A stretch of 64,000 bases of DNA from Methanolobus vulcani. Lineage in GTDB: Archaea > Halobacteriota > Methanosarcinia > Methanosarcinales > Methanosarcinaceae. Location of the stretch: assembly GCF_900100715.1 (NCBI RefSeq), contig NZ_FNCA01000001.1, forward strand, positions 372,001 through 436,000, written 5' to 3'. Of the stretch, positions 1-9,721 are shown piece by piece. How positions within the stretch are numbered: position 1 is the first letter of the stretch; each line of letters starts with the position of its first letter. Made by a program: the position numbers and the translations under genes. Below the pieces are notes generated by a model that made no database searches, was not told where the DNA came from, and worked only from the letters and a program-made list of their open reading frames with translations.

Positions 1-61
1 CCTTGCCAAGAGAGAATACGAACTTGGGGTCATCCCCATTACTGTTAAAAGAGATGCATAA
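1..61 (+). CDS. rpoK: RNA polymerase subunit K, C-terminal end (partial)
   Basis: The window opens inside a reading frame that encodes 19 residues and stops at 59-61. The tail ELGVIPITVKRDA matches the end of archaeal RpoK (the RPB6/omega counterpart), which typically ends in GVIPITVKR. It lies 27 bases upstream of rps2, as in other Methanosarcinales where the rpoN-rpoK block precedes rps2. Only the C-terminus is visible, so the call rests on this short motif and the gene order. Confidence 0.75.
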   Translation, partial: LAKREYELGVIPITVKRDA

Positions 62-88
62 TTTTTAAAACTATTTTAAGGTGATTTT

Positions 89-745
89 ATGGATTCAATT
101 GAAGAAACTACAACTAATGAAGTTACTACCGAAACAACAACAACCGAGACAGGAGAAGAAGCAAAAACAACTTCACTTGTACCTATAGACGAGTACCTTG
201 CAGCAGGTGTGCACATCGGTACCCAGCAGAAGACCGAGAACATGATGAAATTCGTTTATCGTGTCAGAACAGATGGTCTTTACGTACTTGACATCCAGGC
301 AACCGATGAAAGAATTAAGCTCGCAGCTGCATTCCTTGCAAACTACGACCCACAGAGAATTCTTGTGGTTTCCGCAAGACAGTACGGCCAGTTCCCTGCA
401 AAGATGTTCGCAAAGGCAATCGGTGCAAAATCAATGGTAGGAAGGTTCATTCCTGGAACCCTCACAAACCCAAAGGTAGAGTACTTCTACGAGCCTGATG
501 TGGTAATTGTAACCGACCCAACCGGTGATGCACAGGTAATCAAGGAAACCGTGAATGTGGGTATCCCTGTTGTTGCACTCTGTGATACTAACAACATGAC
601 GTCAAACGTTGACCTTGTTATCCCAACCAACAACAAAGGTAGAAAAGCACTTTCCCTTGTCTACTGGCTGCTGGCAAGAGAGATCGCAAAGGCCAATGAC
701 TCAATGTTCACTTATGAACTTGAAGACTTTGAAGCTGGAGTCTGA
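89..745 (+). CDS. rps2: 30S ribosomal protein S2 (S2p/SA)
   Basis: This is the small-subunit protein S2p, which sits at the head-body junction of the 30S subunit. The S2 core begins near residue 33 ([15 protein letters not shown]) and continues with the family segments [29 protein letters not shown] and [11 protein letters not shown]. The length of 218 residues is normal for archaea. Residues 1-30 form a low-complexity Thr/Glu-rich acidic extension ahead of the core. A Shine-Dalgarno AAGGTG precedes the ATG. The gene follows rpoK directly and is probably cotranscribed with it. Confidence 0.97.
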   Translation: MDSIEETTTNEVTTETTTTETGEEAKTTSLVPIDEYLAAGVHIGTQQKTENMMKFVYRVRTDGLYVLDIQATDERIKLAAAFLANYDPQRILVVSARQYGQFPAKMFAKAIGAKSMVGRFIPGTLTNPKVEYFYEPDVVIVTDPTGDAQVIKETVNVGIPVVALCDTNNMTSNVDLVIPTNNKGRKALSLVYWLLAREIAKANDSMFTYELEDFEAGV

Positions 746-817
746 ACTGACAACTTGTTAAAAGCATACTACATATATCCAGAAACCCTTATAGAATGAT
801 ATAGGGTGATCAGTAGT

Positions 818-1615
818 ATGAGACAAACAACCGTTGCCGGTCAATTCTACCCGCAAAATCCGAAAAGTCTGAAAAAGGAACTTAGCAGGTGCTTTAAGGA
901 TGTGGCTATCTCAGAGGAGCCTATTCTTGGTGCTGTCGTGCCTCATGCAGGATACGTATATTCCGGAGAGGTGGCAGCACATGCATATGCCCGGCTTCCG
1001 AAAGCAGACACATACGTCCTGTTTGGCCCAAACCATACAGGATATGGCTCTGCAGTAGCTCTTTCCCAGGATAGTTGGACAACTCCTCTCGGGGTTGTTG
1101 AAACAGACAGAGAGATCGGAAAGCAGCTAGCCGGATCTATTATAGACTTTGATGAGCTTGCGCATCATTTTGAGCATTCCATTGAAGTGCAGATACCATT
1201 TTTGCAGCATCGTTTCGACAGTGACTTTACAATACTTCCAATATGCATGGGACTTCAGGATGAAGAAACAGCCATGGAAGTAGGATCAGAGGTAGCCAGA
1301 GCAGTTAAGACCACAGGGAAGAAAGCGGTCTTTATCGCATCCAGTGACTTTACGCATTATCAGCCGGATGCTGTTGCAAGGGATCAGGATAGCTACCTGA
1401 TAGAAGCTATACTGGATATGGACATTCCTGAGTTTTACAGGCGCAGGGAAGAAAGAAATATCTCTGCATGTGGATTTGGACCTATCGCGGCCATGCTCGC
1501 AGCTTCAAAAGAATTTGGAGCAAGCACTGCCTCATTGATAAAATATGCAACAAGCGGTGATGTTAGCGGGGATATATCAGGAGTTGTCGGATACGCGGCA
1601 ATCACTATTGAATAA
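818..1615 (+). CDS. amrB: MEMO1-like protein (AmmeMemoRadiSam system protein B)
   Basis: This is a member of the MEMO family, related to class III extradiol dioxygenases. In archaea it usually sits beside ribosomal or mevalonate genes, and its reaction is not firmly established. Visible motifs are RQTTVAGQFYP at the N-terminus, VVPHAGYVYSGEVAAHAY near residue 40, FGPNHTGYG near 70, a Glu-His segment FEHSIEVQIPFLQ near 115, and ASSDFTHYQP near 175. The His residues in PHAGY, PNHTG and DFTHY correspond to the family's putative metal site. I chose the ATG at 818 because a GGTGAT ribosome-binding site lies just upstream and MRQTTVAGQFYP is the usual start. The frame also has an upstream GTG at 806. 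Confidence 0.93.
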   Translation: MRQTTVAGQFYPQNPKSLKKELSRCFKDVAISEEPILGAVVPHAGYVYSGEVAAHAYARLPKADTYVLFGPNHTGYGSAVALSQDSWTTPLGVVETDREIGKQLAGSIIDFDELAHHFEHSIEVQIPFLQHRFDSDFTILPICMGLQDEETAMEVGSEVARAVKTTGKKAVFIASSDFTHYQPDAVARDQDSYLIEAILDMDIPEFYRRREERNISACGFGPIAAMLAASKEFGASTASLIKYATSGDVSGDISGVVGYAAITIE

Positions 1616-1675
1616 GGTCAGTAAGACCTGTATTCACAAAACAGATCATAATATCACATAAGGATAAGAAAATCT

Positions 1676-2593
1676 ATGATCACATGCTCCGCACCCGGAA
1701 AAGTTTACCTTTTTGGTGAACATGCAGTTGTATATGGAGAAAGCGCTATCTGCTGTGCTATTGAACTTCGCACGAAAGTAAGTGTGGAAAAATCCGATGA
1801 AATAATCATCGAATCTGTTCTGGGACGCACCGGGCTGGACCATGATAACCATCCTTATGTATCATATGTCATTGAAAAGATGCGTCAATTTACTGACATA
1901 CAAGGTGTACATATAGTCATAGAATCCCAACTTCCGGTGGGTTCAGGACTTGGGTCATCAGCTGCAGTTACAGTTGCAAGCATTCAGGCATTGAATCATC
2001 TTTACGAATGTGAACTTTCCCTGGAAGACATAGCAAAGACCGGGCATGAGATCGAAAGAATGGTTCAGGGCAATGCAAGCCCAACTGATACATACGTCAG
2101 CACCATGGGTGGTGTCGTTATGATTCCGCAGAGGAAGAAACTTGACCTTATCAATTGTCCTATTGTGGTCGGCAATACTCACAAATTCTCTTCTACAAAA
2201 GAACTTGTAGGCAATGTTGCAAAACTGAGAAGCGATTTTCCATCTGTGGTTGAGCCAATACTTTCCAACATCGGACAAATGTCCATTCTGGCAGAAAGAC
2301 TGGTTGCTGAAGGTGACTACGAAACCATCGGGAAACTCATGAACATTAATCAAGGGCTACTGGATGCCATTGGTGTTGGTAGTGCAGAGCTTTCATCCCT
2401 GGTATATGCTGCCCGTGGCAGTGGTGCCATTAGCGCCAAGATCACAGGCGCAGGTGGCGGAGGTTGTATGGTTGCACTTGCCCGGGAAAATAATGCACAG
2501 GACATTGCAAAAGCAATAGAGGATACTGGCGGAGAAGCCATAATTACAAAGAATACGGCAGAAGGCGTGCGATTGGAGTCATTGCATGGATAA
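1676..2593 (+). CDS. mvk: Mevalonate kinase
   Basis: This GHMP-superfamily kinase phosphorylates mevalonate with ATP in the archaeal mevalonate pathway. The signatures are clear: APGKVYLFGEHAVVYGE at residues 5-21 for substrate binding, PVGSGLGSSAAVTVAS around 86-101 for the ATP phosphate loop, and KITGAGGGGCMVAL near 258 for motif 3. The length of 305 residues is typical. Its stop lies 8 bases inside ipk, so the two are translationally linked. It heads an isoprenoid operon that continues to idsA. Confidence 0.97.
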   Translation: MITCSAPGKVYLFGEHAVVYGESAICCAIELRTKVSVEKSDEIIIESVLGRTGLDHDNHPYVSYVIEKMRQFTDIQGVHIVIESQLPVGSGLGSSAAVTVASIQALNHLYECELSLEDIAKTGHEIERMVQGNASPTDTYVSTMGGVVMIPQRKKLDLINCPIVVGNTHKFSSTKELVGNVAKLRSDFPSVVEPILSNIGQMSILAERLVAEGDYETIGKLMNINQGLLDAIGVGSAELSSLVYAARGSGAISAKITGAGGGGCMVALARENNAQDIAKAIEDTGGEAIITKNTAEGVRLESLHG

Positions 2594-3362
2594 CACTAAT
2601 ATTACTATCCTGAAGATTGGCGGTAGTGTCATCACAGACAAGAGTGCTGATGACGGTGCTGCAAGAATAAATCAGATCGAAAGAATAGCATCTGAGATTG
2701 CAGGTTTTGAAGGAAAACTTATCATTGTACATGGAGCAGGGTCATTTGGACACCCACAGGTCAAACGTTTCGGACTTACCGGGAAATTCGACCATGAAGG
2801 TTCCGTAATTACGCACATGTCAGTAAGGAAACTCAACACCATGGTTGTTGAAGCCTTAAACTCTGCAGGAGTTAACGCATTGCCAGTACACCCAATGGCA
2901 TGCACAGTATCAAACAACAGCCGCATAAAAAACATGTTCCTTGATCAGATCGAAGAAATGCTTGCAAATGGATTTGTGCCTGTTCTTCATGGTGACATGG
3001 TAATGGACATCGAACTTGGAACCTCGGTACTTTCAGGCGACCAGATAGTCCCATATCTGGCAATACAGATGAAAGCATCAAGAATAGGAATTGGAAGTGC
3101 AGAAGAAGGCGTTCTTGACGACAGGGGAGAAGTCATACCCATCATCAACAATGGAAATTTCGATAAGATAAAGGCGTATCTTGGTGGTTCTGCCAACACA
3201 GATGTCACCGGCGGCATGCTGGGAAAAGTACTTGAGCTTTTAGAACTAAGTGAGCAATCAAACAGCACTTCTTATATATTTAATGCAGGCAATACAGGAA
3301 ATATATCTGAGTTCCTTAACGGTAAGAATATTGGTACAGCAATTGGTACCAGGACAATTTAA
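2586..3362 (+). CDS. ipk: Isopentenyl phosphate kinase
   Basis: This amino-acid-kinase-fold enzyme converts isopentenyl phosphate to isopentenyl diphosphate, a step specific to the archaeal mevalonate route. It shows the N-terminal KIGGSVITDK loop, HGAGSFGHPQVKRFGL near residue 47 (with the His that contacts the phosphate), VPVLHGDMVMD near 130, LSGDQIVPYLA near 148 and DVTGGMLGKV near 203. The length of 258 residues is normal. The start overlaps the mvk stop by 8 bases, and fni follows after 39 bases. Confidence 0.97.
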   Translation: MDNTNITILKIGGSVITDKSADDGAARINQIERIASEIAGFEGKLIIVHGAGSFGHPQVKRFGLTGKFDHEGSVITHMSVRKLNTMVVEALNSAGVNALPVHPMACTVSNNSRIKNMFLDQIEEMLANGFVPVLHGDMVMDIELGTSVLSGDQIVPYLAIQMKASRIGIGSAEEGVLDDRGEVIPIINNGNFDKIKAYLGGSANTDVTGGMLGKVLELLELSEQSNSTSYIFNAGNTGNISEFLNGKNIGTAIGTRTI

Positions 3363-3401
3363 CAAACATATTTTGTAAAGATATTAATAAGGGTATTAAT
3401 C

Positions 3402-4505
3402 ATGAGCACATCCAGAAGAAAGATCGAACATCTAGAACTATGCGCTGCAAGTCCGGTAGAATCAAGGAAAACAGGAGCAGGGTTTGATGATGTGATGCTC
3501 GTTCACAGGGCACTGCCTGAGATGAACATGGATGAGATCGATACATCGGTCAGTTTTCTGGAAAAGGAAATGAATGCACCTTTCATGATAGCTTCCATCA
3601 CAGGAGGACACCCCGAAACAACTGCAGTCAATGCTGCCCTTGCTGAAGCAGTTGAAGAACTTGGACTGGGAATCGGTGTTGGCAGTCAGCGTGCTGCCAT
3701 TGAGGACCCATCGCAGGAAGAATCATTTCGCGTTGTAAGGGATAAAGCACCCAATGCATTTGTTTATGGCAACATCGGTGCAGCCCAGATCAGAGAATAC
3801 GGCGTGGAAGGCGTTGAGAAGATCATAGAAATGATAGATGCAGATGCTATTGCAGTTCATCTGAATTTCCTTCAGGAAGCCATTCAGCCAGAAGGAGACA
3901 GGGACGCATCTGGCGTTCTTGAAGTAATCAAGGATATTTGTTCACTGGCAGTACCGGTGATCATTAAAGAAACCGGTGCGGGCATATCAGATGAGGATGC
4001 ATTCATATTTAAAGAGGCAGGAGTTGCTGCTATTGATGTTGGCGGTGTCGGAGGCACAAGCTGGTCAGGAGTAGAGGTTTACCGTGCCAGAGAAAGAAAG
4101 GACACCGAATCTGAGATGCTAGGAGAATTATTCTGGGACTTTGGAATACCCACTGTTCCAAGCATAGTGGAATGCAGTGTATCGCTTCCTGTAATAGCCA
4201 CAGGAGGATTGAGGACCGGACTTGATATTGCAAAATCAATTGCTCTTGGGGCTTCAGTTGCAAGTGCAGCCCTTCCTTTTGTCGGACCGGCCCTTCAAGG
4301 AAAAGATGCGGTAGTAAAAAGCATAGAGCACATGCTAAAAGAAATGGAAGTTGCAATGTTCCTTTGCGGATGTAAAGACCTTAAGGATCTGCATCTTGCG
4401 CCGGCAGTTATCAGTGGCTGGACACGTGAGTATCTGGAACTGCGCGGGTTTAATGTAAAGGATTTTGCCCTGCGTTCAAAGAACAAGGACTTCCAGAGAG
4501 TATAA
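3402..4505 (+). CDS. fni: Type 2 isopentenyl-diphosphate delta-isomerase
   Basis: This FMN-dependent TIM-barrel enzyme interconverts IPP and DMAPP. The N-terminus carries SRRKIEHLELC and GFDDVMLVHRALPE. Further family signatures are ASITGGHPETTAVNAALAEA, GVGSQRAAIEDP, the substrate loop HLNFLQEAIQPEGDRD, DVGGVGGTSWSGVE and the flavin-phosphate segment ATGGLRTGLDIAKSIALGAS. At 367 residues it is full length. Its position between ipk and the RNase J-like gene matches the isoprenoid cluster of other methanogens. Confidence 0.97.
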   Translation: MSTSRRKIEHLELCAASPVESRKTGAGFDDVMLVHRALPEMNMDEIDTSVSFLEKEMNAPFMIASITGGHPETTAVNAALAEAVEELGLGIGVGSQRAAIEDPSQEESFRVVRDKAPNAFVYGNIGAAQIREYGVEGVEKIIEMIDADAIAVHLNFLQEAIQPEGDRDASGVLEVIKDICSLAVPVIIKETGAGISDEDAFIFKEAGVAAIDVGGVGGTSWSGVEVYRARERKDTESEMLGELFWDFGIPTVPSIVECSVSLPVIATGGLRTGLDIAKSIALGASVASAALPFVGPALQGKDAVVKSIEHMLKEMEVAMFLCGCKDLKDLHLAPAVISGWTREYLELRGFNVKDFALRSKNKDFQRV

Positions 4506-4564
4506 CATTCATCTATTAATGGGAACTTAAATAAAATAATTTTAATAATTAGAGGTAAATATAT

Positions 4565-5911
4565 ATGACAGAAATAGGAATTATTGCAGTCGGCGGATAC
4601 AATGAAATGGGCCGCAATATGACTGCCATCAGGATTGACGAGGATATCATCATCGTCGATATGGGTCTTCGTCTGGACAGAGTCCAGATTCACGAAGACG
4701 TGGAAATAGATAAAATGCATTCACTTGAACTCATTGAAATGGGAGCCATTCCAGATGACACCATAATGAAGGAAGTGAATGGAAATGTACGTGCAATTGT
4801 CTGTACACATGGTCACCTTGATCATATCGGTGCGATCTCAAAGCTGGCACACAGGTACACTGCACCAATTATCGGAACCCCATACACAACAACCCTCATC
4901 AAACACCAGATAGAATCTGAGAGGAAATTCGGGGTAAAGAACAACATTGTATCCTTAAATGCAGGTGATTCACTGGAGATAACAAAAGAGATTTCCATTG
5001 AATTCGTTAACACCCAGCACAGCATAATCGACACTGTTTTTCTTGTTATCCACACAGTAAGCGGATCAATTGTCTATGCATGTGACTTTAAGCTTGACAG
5101 GACCCCAACCCTTGGAGAAGCTCCTGACTTTAACAGGCTCAAGGAACTTGGTGAAGAAGGCGTCATAGCCCTTATCACAGAAAGTACAAATGCAGGACGA
5201 AACGGTAAAGCACCTTCCGAAAGGATTGCTCATTCCATGCTAAGGGATGTGCTTATCGAGACAGAAGAGTCAGATGTTGGTATGATCGTTACCACATTTG
5301 CATCACACGTTGCACGTGTGAACTCTATTGTTAAATTCGCCCAGGAAATGGGAAGAATTCCAGTCCTCATGGGAAGCTCCATGGAGAGGTACATCGCAAC
5401 AGCTCACCAGATGGAATACATCGAACTTCCGGAAACTGTCGAGATCTACGGCAACCGCAGAGAGATCGACAAAGCTCTTGCAAAGATCATGGAGAAAGGT
5501 AAAAATAAATACCTGCCAGTGGTCACAGGACACCAGGGCGAGCCAGGTGCTGTACTTGGAAGGATAGCAAATGGTGAAACACCTTTCAAGATTGACAGAG
5601 GAGACCGTATAATATTCTCCGCAAATATCATTCCAAATCCAATGACACAGGCAAACCGCTATGCACTTGAGACAAAATTGAAGATGCGCGGAGCCAGGAT
5701 CTATGATAATGTCCATGTTTCAGGACACGCATACCGCGAGGACCACTGGGAACTTCTCAGGATGCTCAAACCGGAACACGTGATCCCTGCACATGGAACC
5801 ATACAGATGCACAGCGAGTACATTCAGATGGCAGAAGATGCTGGATACGTACTTGGTGACACTCTTCACCTTCTGAGGAACGGAGAAGAGCTCTACATAG
5901 ATGAAGAGTAA
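4565..5911 (+). CDS. Beta-CASP metallo-beta-lactamase ribonuclease (archaeal RNase J type)
   Basis: This is a zinc-dependent beta-CASP ribonuclease of the archaeal RNase J group, which degrade RNA 5'-3' and are cytoplasmic. Motif 2 is CTHGHLDHIGA near residue 80, and an acidic motif occurs in ACDFKLDRTP. The beta-CASP segment includes TTFASHVARV near 242 and GSSMERYI. The C-terminal VSGHAYREDHWELLRMLKPEHVIPAHGT supplies beta-CASP motifs B and C. The length of 448 residues fits the archaeal form without the bacterial C-terminal domain. It is embedded in the isoprenoid operon, a linkage common in methanogens, where the functional reason is unclear. Confidence 0.93.
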   Translation: MTEIGIIAVGGYNEMGRNMTAIRIDEDIIIVDMGLRLDRVQIHEDVEIDKMHSLELIEMGAIPDDTIMKEVNGNVRAIVCTHGHLDHIGAISKLAHRYTAPIIGTPYTTTLIKHQIESERKFGVKNNIVSLNAGDSLEITKEISIEFVNTQHSIIDTVFLVIHTVSGSIVYACDFKLDRTPTLGEAPDFNRLKELGEEGVIALITESTNAGRNGKAPSERIAHSMLRDVLIETEESDVGMIVTTFASHVARVNSIVKFAQEMGRIPVLMGSSMERYIATAHQMEYIELPETVEIYGNRREIDKALAKIMEKGKNKYLPVVTGHQGEPGAVLGRIANGETPFKIDRGDRIIFSANIIPNPMTQANRYALETKLKMRGARIYDNVHVSGHAYREDHWELLRMLKPEHVIPAHGTIQMHSEYIQMAEDAGYVLGDTLHLLRNGEELYIDEE

Positions 5912-5931
5912 ACTAAAGAATAGGGATGTTT

Positions 5932-6897
5932 ATGGATCTTATCGAAGAGATTAAAAAACGTTCATCACACGTCGATAAAGGAATAGAGGAATACTTACCC
6001 ATTGACAAGCCGTATGAACTTTACAAGGCAGCAAGATACCTCCCTGATGCAGGCGGCAAAAGACTGAGACCGGCAACAGTGATACTTGCAGCAGAAGCTG
6101 TTGGTTCTGACCTTGAAACTGTCCTTCCTGCAGCGGTAGCAGTGGAACTGGTCCACAACTTCACACTTGTCCATGATGATATCATGGACAGGGATGATAT
6201 TCGCCGTGGAATGCCTGCTGTTCATGTAAAATGGGGAGAAGCAGGAGCAATCCTTGCAGGAGATACCCTTTATTCAAAGGCTTTCGAGATACTCACACAT
6301 GCATCAGGAGAACCAGAACGTATTCTTAAATGTATAGACATTCTTTCCAAGGCATGCAGGGATATCTGCGAAGGCCAGTGGATGGATGTTGAATTTGAAG
6401 ACCGCAATGATGTCACAAAGGAAGAATACCTTGAGATGATCGAGAAGAAGACCGGAGTACTCTATGCAGCTTCAATGCAGATCGGTGCAATTCTCGGTGG
6501 ATCATCTGAAGAAGTATCAGATGCGTTCTATGAATTCGGAAGACTCATAGGTATTGCATTCCAGATCTACGATGATGTCATTGACATGACAACACCTGAG
6601 GAGATCCTCGGTAAGGTAAGGGGTAGCGACCTCATGGAAGGAAAGAAGACCCTTATTGCCATACACGCACTCAACAAAGGTGTCGAGCTCAGGATATTCG
6701 GAAAGGGAGAAGCCACAACCGAAGAGATCAATGAGGCAGTTCAGCAACTTGAAGATGCAGGTTCGATCGGTTATGTCAGAGACCTTGCGCTGAACTACAT
6801 TGCAAAAGGTAAAGAGCTTCTCAATATTGTTGACGATTCTGAATCAAAGACAATTCTTCTTGCAGTTGCAGATTATATGATCACAAGATCATATTGA
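5932..6897 (+). CDS. idsA: Bifunctional short-chain prenyl diphosphate synthase (FPP/GGPP)
   Basis: This enzyme condenses IPP with allylic diphosphates to farnesyl and geranylgeranyl diphosphate for archaeal ether lipids. The FARM motif is in HNFTLVHDDIMDRDDIRRG near residue 80 and the second Asp-rich motif is in FQIYDDVIDM near 208, with GGKRLRP near 42. It closes the mvk-ipk-fni run. I prefer the ATG at 5932, which has GGGAT upstream. Another ATG at 5926 would add two residues. T-rich tracts after the stop (6905-6930) probably end the transcript opposite ppdK. Confidence 0.95.
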   Translation: MDLIEEIKKRSSHVDKGIEEYLPIDKPYELYKAARYLPDAGGKRLRPATVILAAEAVGSDLETVLPAAVAVELVHNFTLVHDDIMDRDDIRRGMPAVHVKWGEAGAILAGDTLYSKAFEILTHASGEPERILKCIDILSKACRDICEGQWMDVEFEDRNDVTKEEYLEMIEKKTGVLYAASMQIGAILGGSSEEVSDAFYEFGRLIGIAFQIYDDVIDMTTPEEILGKVRGSDLMEGKKTLIAIHALNKGVELRIFGKGEATTEEINEAVQQLEDAGSIGYVRDLALNYIAKGKELLNIVDDSESKTILLAVADYMITRSY

Positions 6898-7063
6898 TCT
6901 GCCAATTCTTCTTTTTTCTTTTGGATTTAACTTGTGTTTATAGTAATTCTCATTGGGTAGCTATGCTTTTGAAAAATCCCGAGTTTGCCAATGCTCAAAG
7001 CTAAACAAACAAATCAAATTAAATGGAACAAAAAAGAATAAAAAAAGAGAATTGAAATCAGGA
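6898..7063. other. Convergent intergenic region idsA/ppdK
   Basis: This short gap lies between two converging genes. It holds T-runs on the + strand near 6905-6925 and A-runs near 7025-7050 that read as T-runs on the - strand. Both fit intrinsic archaeal U-tract termination, and nothing else is visible. Confidence 0.5.
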
Positions 7064-9721
7064 TTAGTTATCCTGCTTTTCAATTACTGCCTGTGCTGCT
7101 GCAAGTCTTGCAATTGGCACACGGAAAGGTGAACAGCTTACGTAGTTTAGTCCGACATTGTATCCGAACTTAACAGAACTTGGTTCTCCACCATGTTCAC
7201 CACAGATTCCTATTTTAATATCAGGTCTTGTTGAACGCCCTTTCTCAATACCTATCTTGACAAGCTCACCAACACCTTCCTGATCAAGGACTGCAAATGG
7301 GTCGCTTGGGAGAATGGAGTTCTCGATATAGAATGGAAGGAACTTGCCTGCATCATCCCTGCTGAAACCGAATGTTGTCTGAGTAAGGTCATTGGTTCCA
7401 AATGAGAAGAATTCTGCTTCCTTGGCGATCTTGTCTGCTGTGAGTGCTGCCCTTGGAAGTTCGATCATGGTACCCACCATGTAATCAAGTTTGCAGCCTT
7501 TTTCAGCCATGACAGATTCTGCAACTTCAACAAGGTCTTTCTTTGTTGAGCTGAGTTCGTTCACATGTGAAACAAGTGGTATCATGATCTCAGGAACTAT
7601 GTCCATTCCGCCTGCCTTAAGCTCACATGCTGCCTCAATGATAGCTTTTACCTGCATTGCATAAATTTCAGGGTATGTGATTCCAAGACGGCATCCACGG
7701 TGTCCAAGCATCGGGTTTGTCTCTTCCATGGAGTCAACACGTTCAAGGATCTTGTGAATACGCTCGATCTCTGATGCACTTGCACCTTCTGTTTCAAGAG
7801 ATGCAAGTCTCTCTGCGATCTCGTCGTGTTTTGGAAGGAACTCATGAAGTGGCGGATCAAGAAGACGGATTGTGACCGGGAAACCTTCCATGACCTTAAA
7901 GATTCCAATAAAGTCCTCTTTCTGCATTGGAAGGAGCTTTTCAAGAGCTGCTTTCCTGGTTTCAGTATCCTCAGCAAGGATCATTTCCCTTACTGCAGGA
8001 ATACGGTCATCACCGAAAAACATGTGCTCTGTCCTGCAAAGTCCGATACCTTCAGCACCGAAGTCTCTTGCAACCTGAGCATCATGAGGTGTGTCTGCAT
8101 TTGTCCTGACACCCATTTCCCTTATCTCGTCTGCCCAGGAAAGAAGTGTGTCAAGTTCTCCGCTTACACCTGGTGTTACAAGCTCGACTTCACCAAGAAT
8201 GAGATTACCTGTGCTTCCGTCAATGGTTACATAATCTCCTTCACTGATGGTAACATCACAAACAGAGAATGAACAGCTTGTCATATCTATGCTTACTGAA
8301 CCACATCCGGCAACACATGGCTTGCCCATACCTCTTGCAACTACTGCTGCATGTGAGGTCATTCCACCTCTTACGGTAAGGATTCCCTGTGCTGCATCCA
8401 TGCCACCGATATCTTCAGGTGACGTTTCAGTACGTACGAGAATTACCTTTTCATTGGACTTTGCCATCTGTTCGGCATGCTCTGCGGTGAAAACAACTTT
8501 ACCCACGGCAGCGCCGGGGGATGCTGGAAGACCGGTTGCAACAACTTCATATTCGGCCTGAGAATCAATGGTAGGATGTAAAAGACGATCGATCTGTTCG
8601 GGGGAAACTCTTGTGACTGCTGTTCGTTTATCAATGAGACCTTCATTGACCATATCAACAGCAATTTTTAACGCCGCCGCCGCAGTTCGTTTACCAGTAC
8701 GGGTCTGCAGCATGTATAATCTGCCTTCCTCAATGGTAAACTCGATATCCTGCATATCCGTAAAGTGATCTTCCAGTTTCTTGTAGATAGCCTCAAGTTG
8801 AGCGTATGCTTCAGGCATGTTATCTTTAAGAGTGGATATAGGCTCTGGTGTCCTAATACCTGCTACAACATCCTCACCCTGTGCGTTCATGAGGTATTCT
8901 CCGAAGAAACGCTTTTCTCCGGTTGCAGGGTCTCTTGTGAATGCCACACCGGTTCCTGATGTCTCACCCATGTTGCCGTAAACCATAGACTGCACGTTAA
9001 CGGCTGTACCCCATTCGCCTGGAATGTTGTTAAGACGCCTGTAAGTTATGGCACGCTGATTGTTCCATGAATTGAAAACCGCATCTATTGCCATCTGGAG
9101 CTGCTCACGTGGATCCTGTGGGAAATCATTGCCGGTTTCCTTTCTAATGATACCCTTGAACTCTTCTGCAAGTTCTTTAAGTGCATCTGCATTCAGATCA
9201 GTGTCAAGTTCAACACCAAGGTTCTTTTTCTTAGCGCTGAGAGCAGATTCGAACTTTTCATGTTCAATGTCTAGTACGACATCACCGAACATGGTGAGGA
9301 ACCTGCGGTAACTGTCATAGGCAAACCTTTCGTTACCTGTCTTATTAGACAGAGCTGTGACAGTATCATCATTTAAACCAAGGTTCAGAACAGTGTCCAT
9401 CATTCCTGGCATGGATACTCTTGCACCGGATCTGACAGATAGAAGTAAAGGATTCCCGTTGTCCCCAAATTTCTTGCCAGTTGCCTTTTCGAGCTTTATT
9501 ATTGTGTTGTTTATCTGGTCTATAACCTCTTCAGGATAAGCCCCTTTTTCAAGATAAAGTAAACAAACTTCTGTTGTTATAGTAAATCCTGGTGGAACAG
9601 GGATTCCCAGATTGGCCATCTCTGCCAGGTTGGCTCCTTTGCCACCCAGCAGATCTTTCATACTATTTTTACCTTCAGTTTCTTCGTTTCCGAAAAAATA
9701 TACGAATTTGTTATCTGCCAC
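7064..9721 (-). CDS. ppdK: Pyruvate, phosphate dikinase
   Basis: PPDK interconverts pyruvate, ATP and phosphate with PEP, AMP and PPi, and so feeds gluconeogenesis in methanogens. The N-terminal nucleotide-grasp part shows KDLLGGKGANLAEM and SVRSGARVSMPGMMDT. The swivelling domain has the phosphohistidine loop GGMTSHAAVVARGMGKPC. The C-terminal PEP barrel ends with TNDLTQTTFGFSRDDA and GICGEHGGEPSS. I place the start at the GTG at 9721, because GGAGG lies seven bases before it and ADNKFVYFFG is the usual N-terminus. An upstream ATG at 9757 would add 12 residues of no evident family character. Confidence 0.96.
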   Translation of the reverse strand: MADNKFVYFFGNEETEGKNSMKDLLGGKGANLAEMANLGIPVPPGFTITTEVCLLYLEKGAYPEEVIDQINNTIIKLEKATGKKFGDNGNPLLLSVRSGARVSMPGMMDTVLNLGLNDDTVTALSNKTGNERFAYDSYRRFLTMFGDVVLDIEHEKFESALSAKKKNLGVELDTDLNADALKELAEEFKGIIRKETGNDFPQDPREQLQMAIDAVFNSWNNQRAITYRRLNNIPGEWGTAVNVQSMVYGNMGETSGTGVAFTRDPATGEKRFFGEYLMNAQGEDVVAGIRTPEPISTLKDNMPEAYAQLEAIYKKLEDHFTDMQDIEFTIEEGRLYMLQTRTGKRTAAAALKIAVDMVNEGLIDKRTAVTRVSPEQIDRLLHPTIDSQAEYEVVATGLPASPGAAVGKVVFTAEHAEQMAKSNEKVILVRTETSPEDIGGMDAAQGILTVRGGMTSHAAVVARGMGKPCVAGCGSVSIDMTSCSFSVCDVTISEGDYVTIDGSTGNLILGEVELVTPGVSGELDTLLSWADEIREMGVRTNADTPHDAQVARDFGAEGIGLCRTEHMFFGDDRIPAVREMILAEDTETRKAALEKLLPMQKEDFIGIFKVMEGFPVTIRLLDPPLHEFLPKHDEIAERLASLETEGASASEIERIHKILERVDSMEETNPMLGHRGCRLGITYPEIYAMQVKAIIEAACELKAGGMDIVPEIMIPLVSHVNELSSTKKDLVEVAESVMAEKGCKLDYMVGTMIELPRAALTADKIAKEAEFFSFGTNDLTQTTFGFSRDDAGKFLPFYIENSILPSDPFAVLDQEGVGELVKIGIEKGRSTRPDIKIGICGEHGGEPSSVKFGYNVGLNYVSCSPFRVPIARLAAAQAVIEKQDN

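Noticed and set aside
5328-5567. A 79-codon + strand frame inside the RNase J-like gene.
   Set aside because: It is out of frame within a well-supported gene and lacks a ribosome-binding site.
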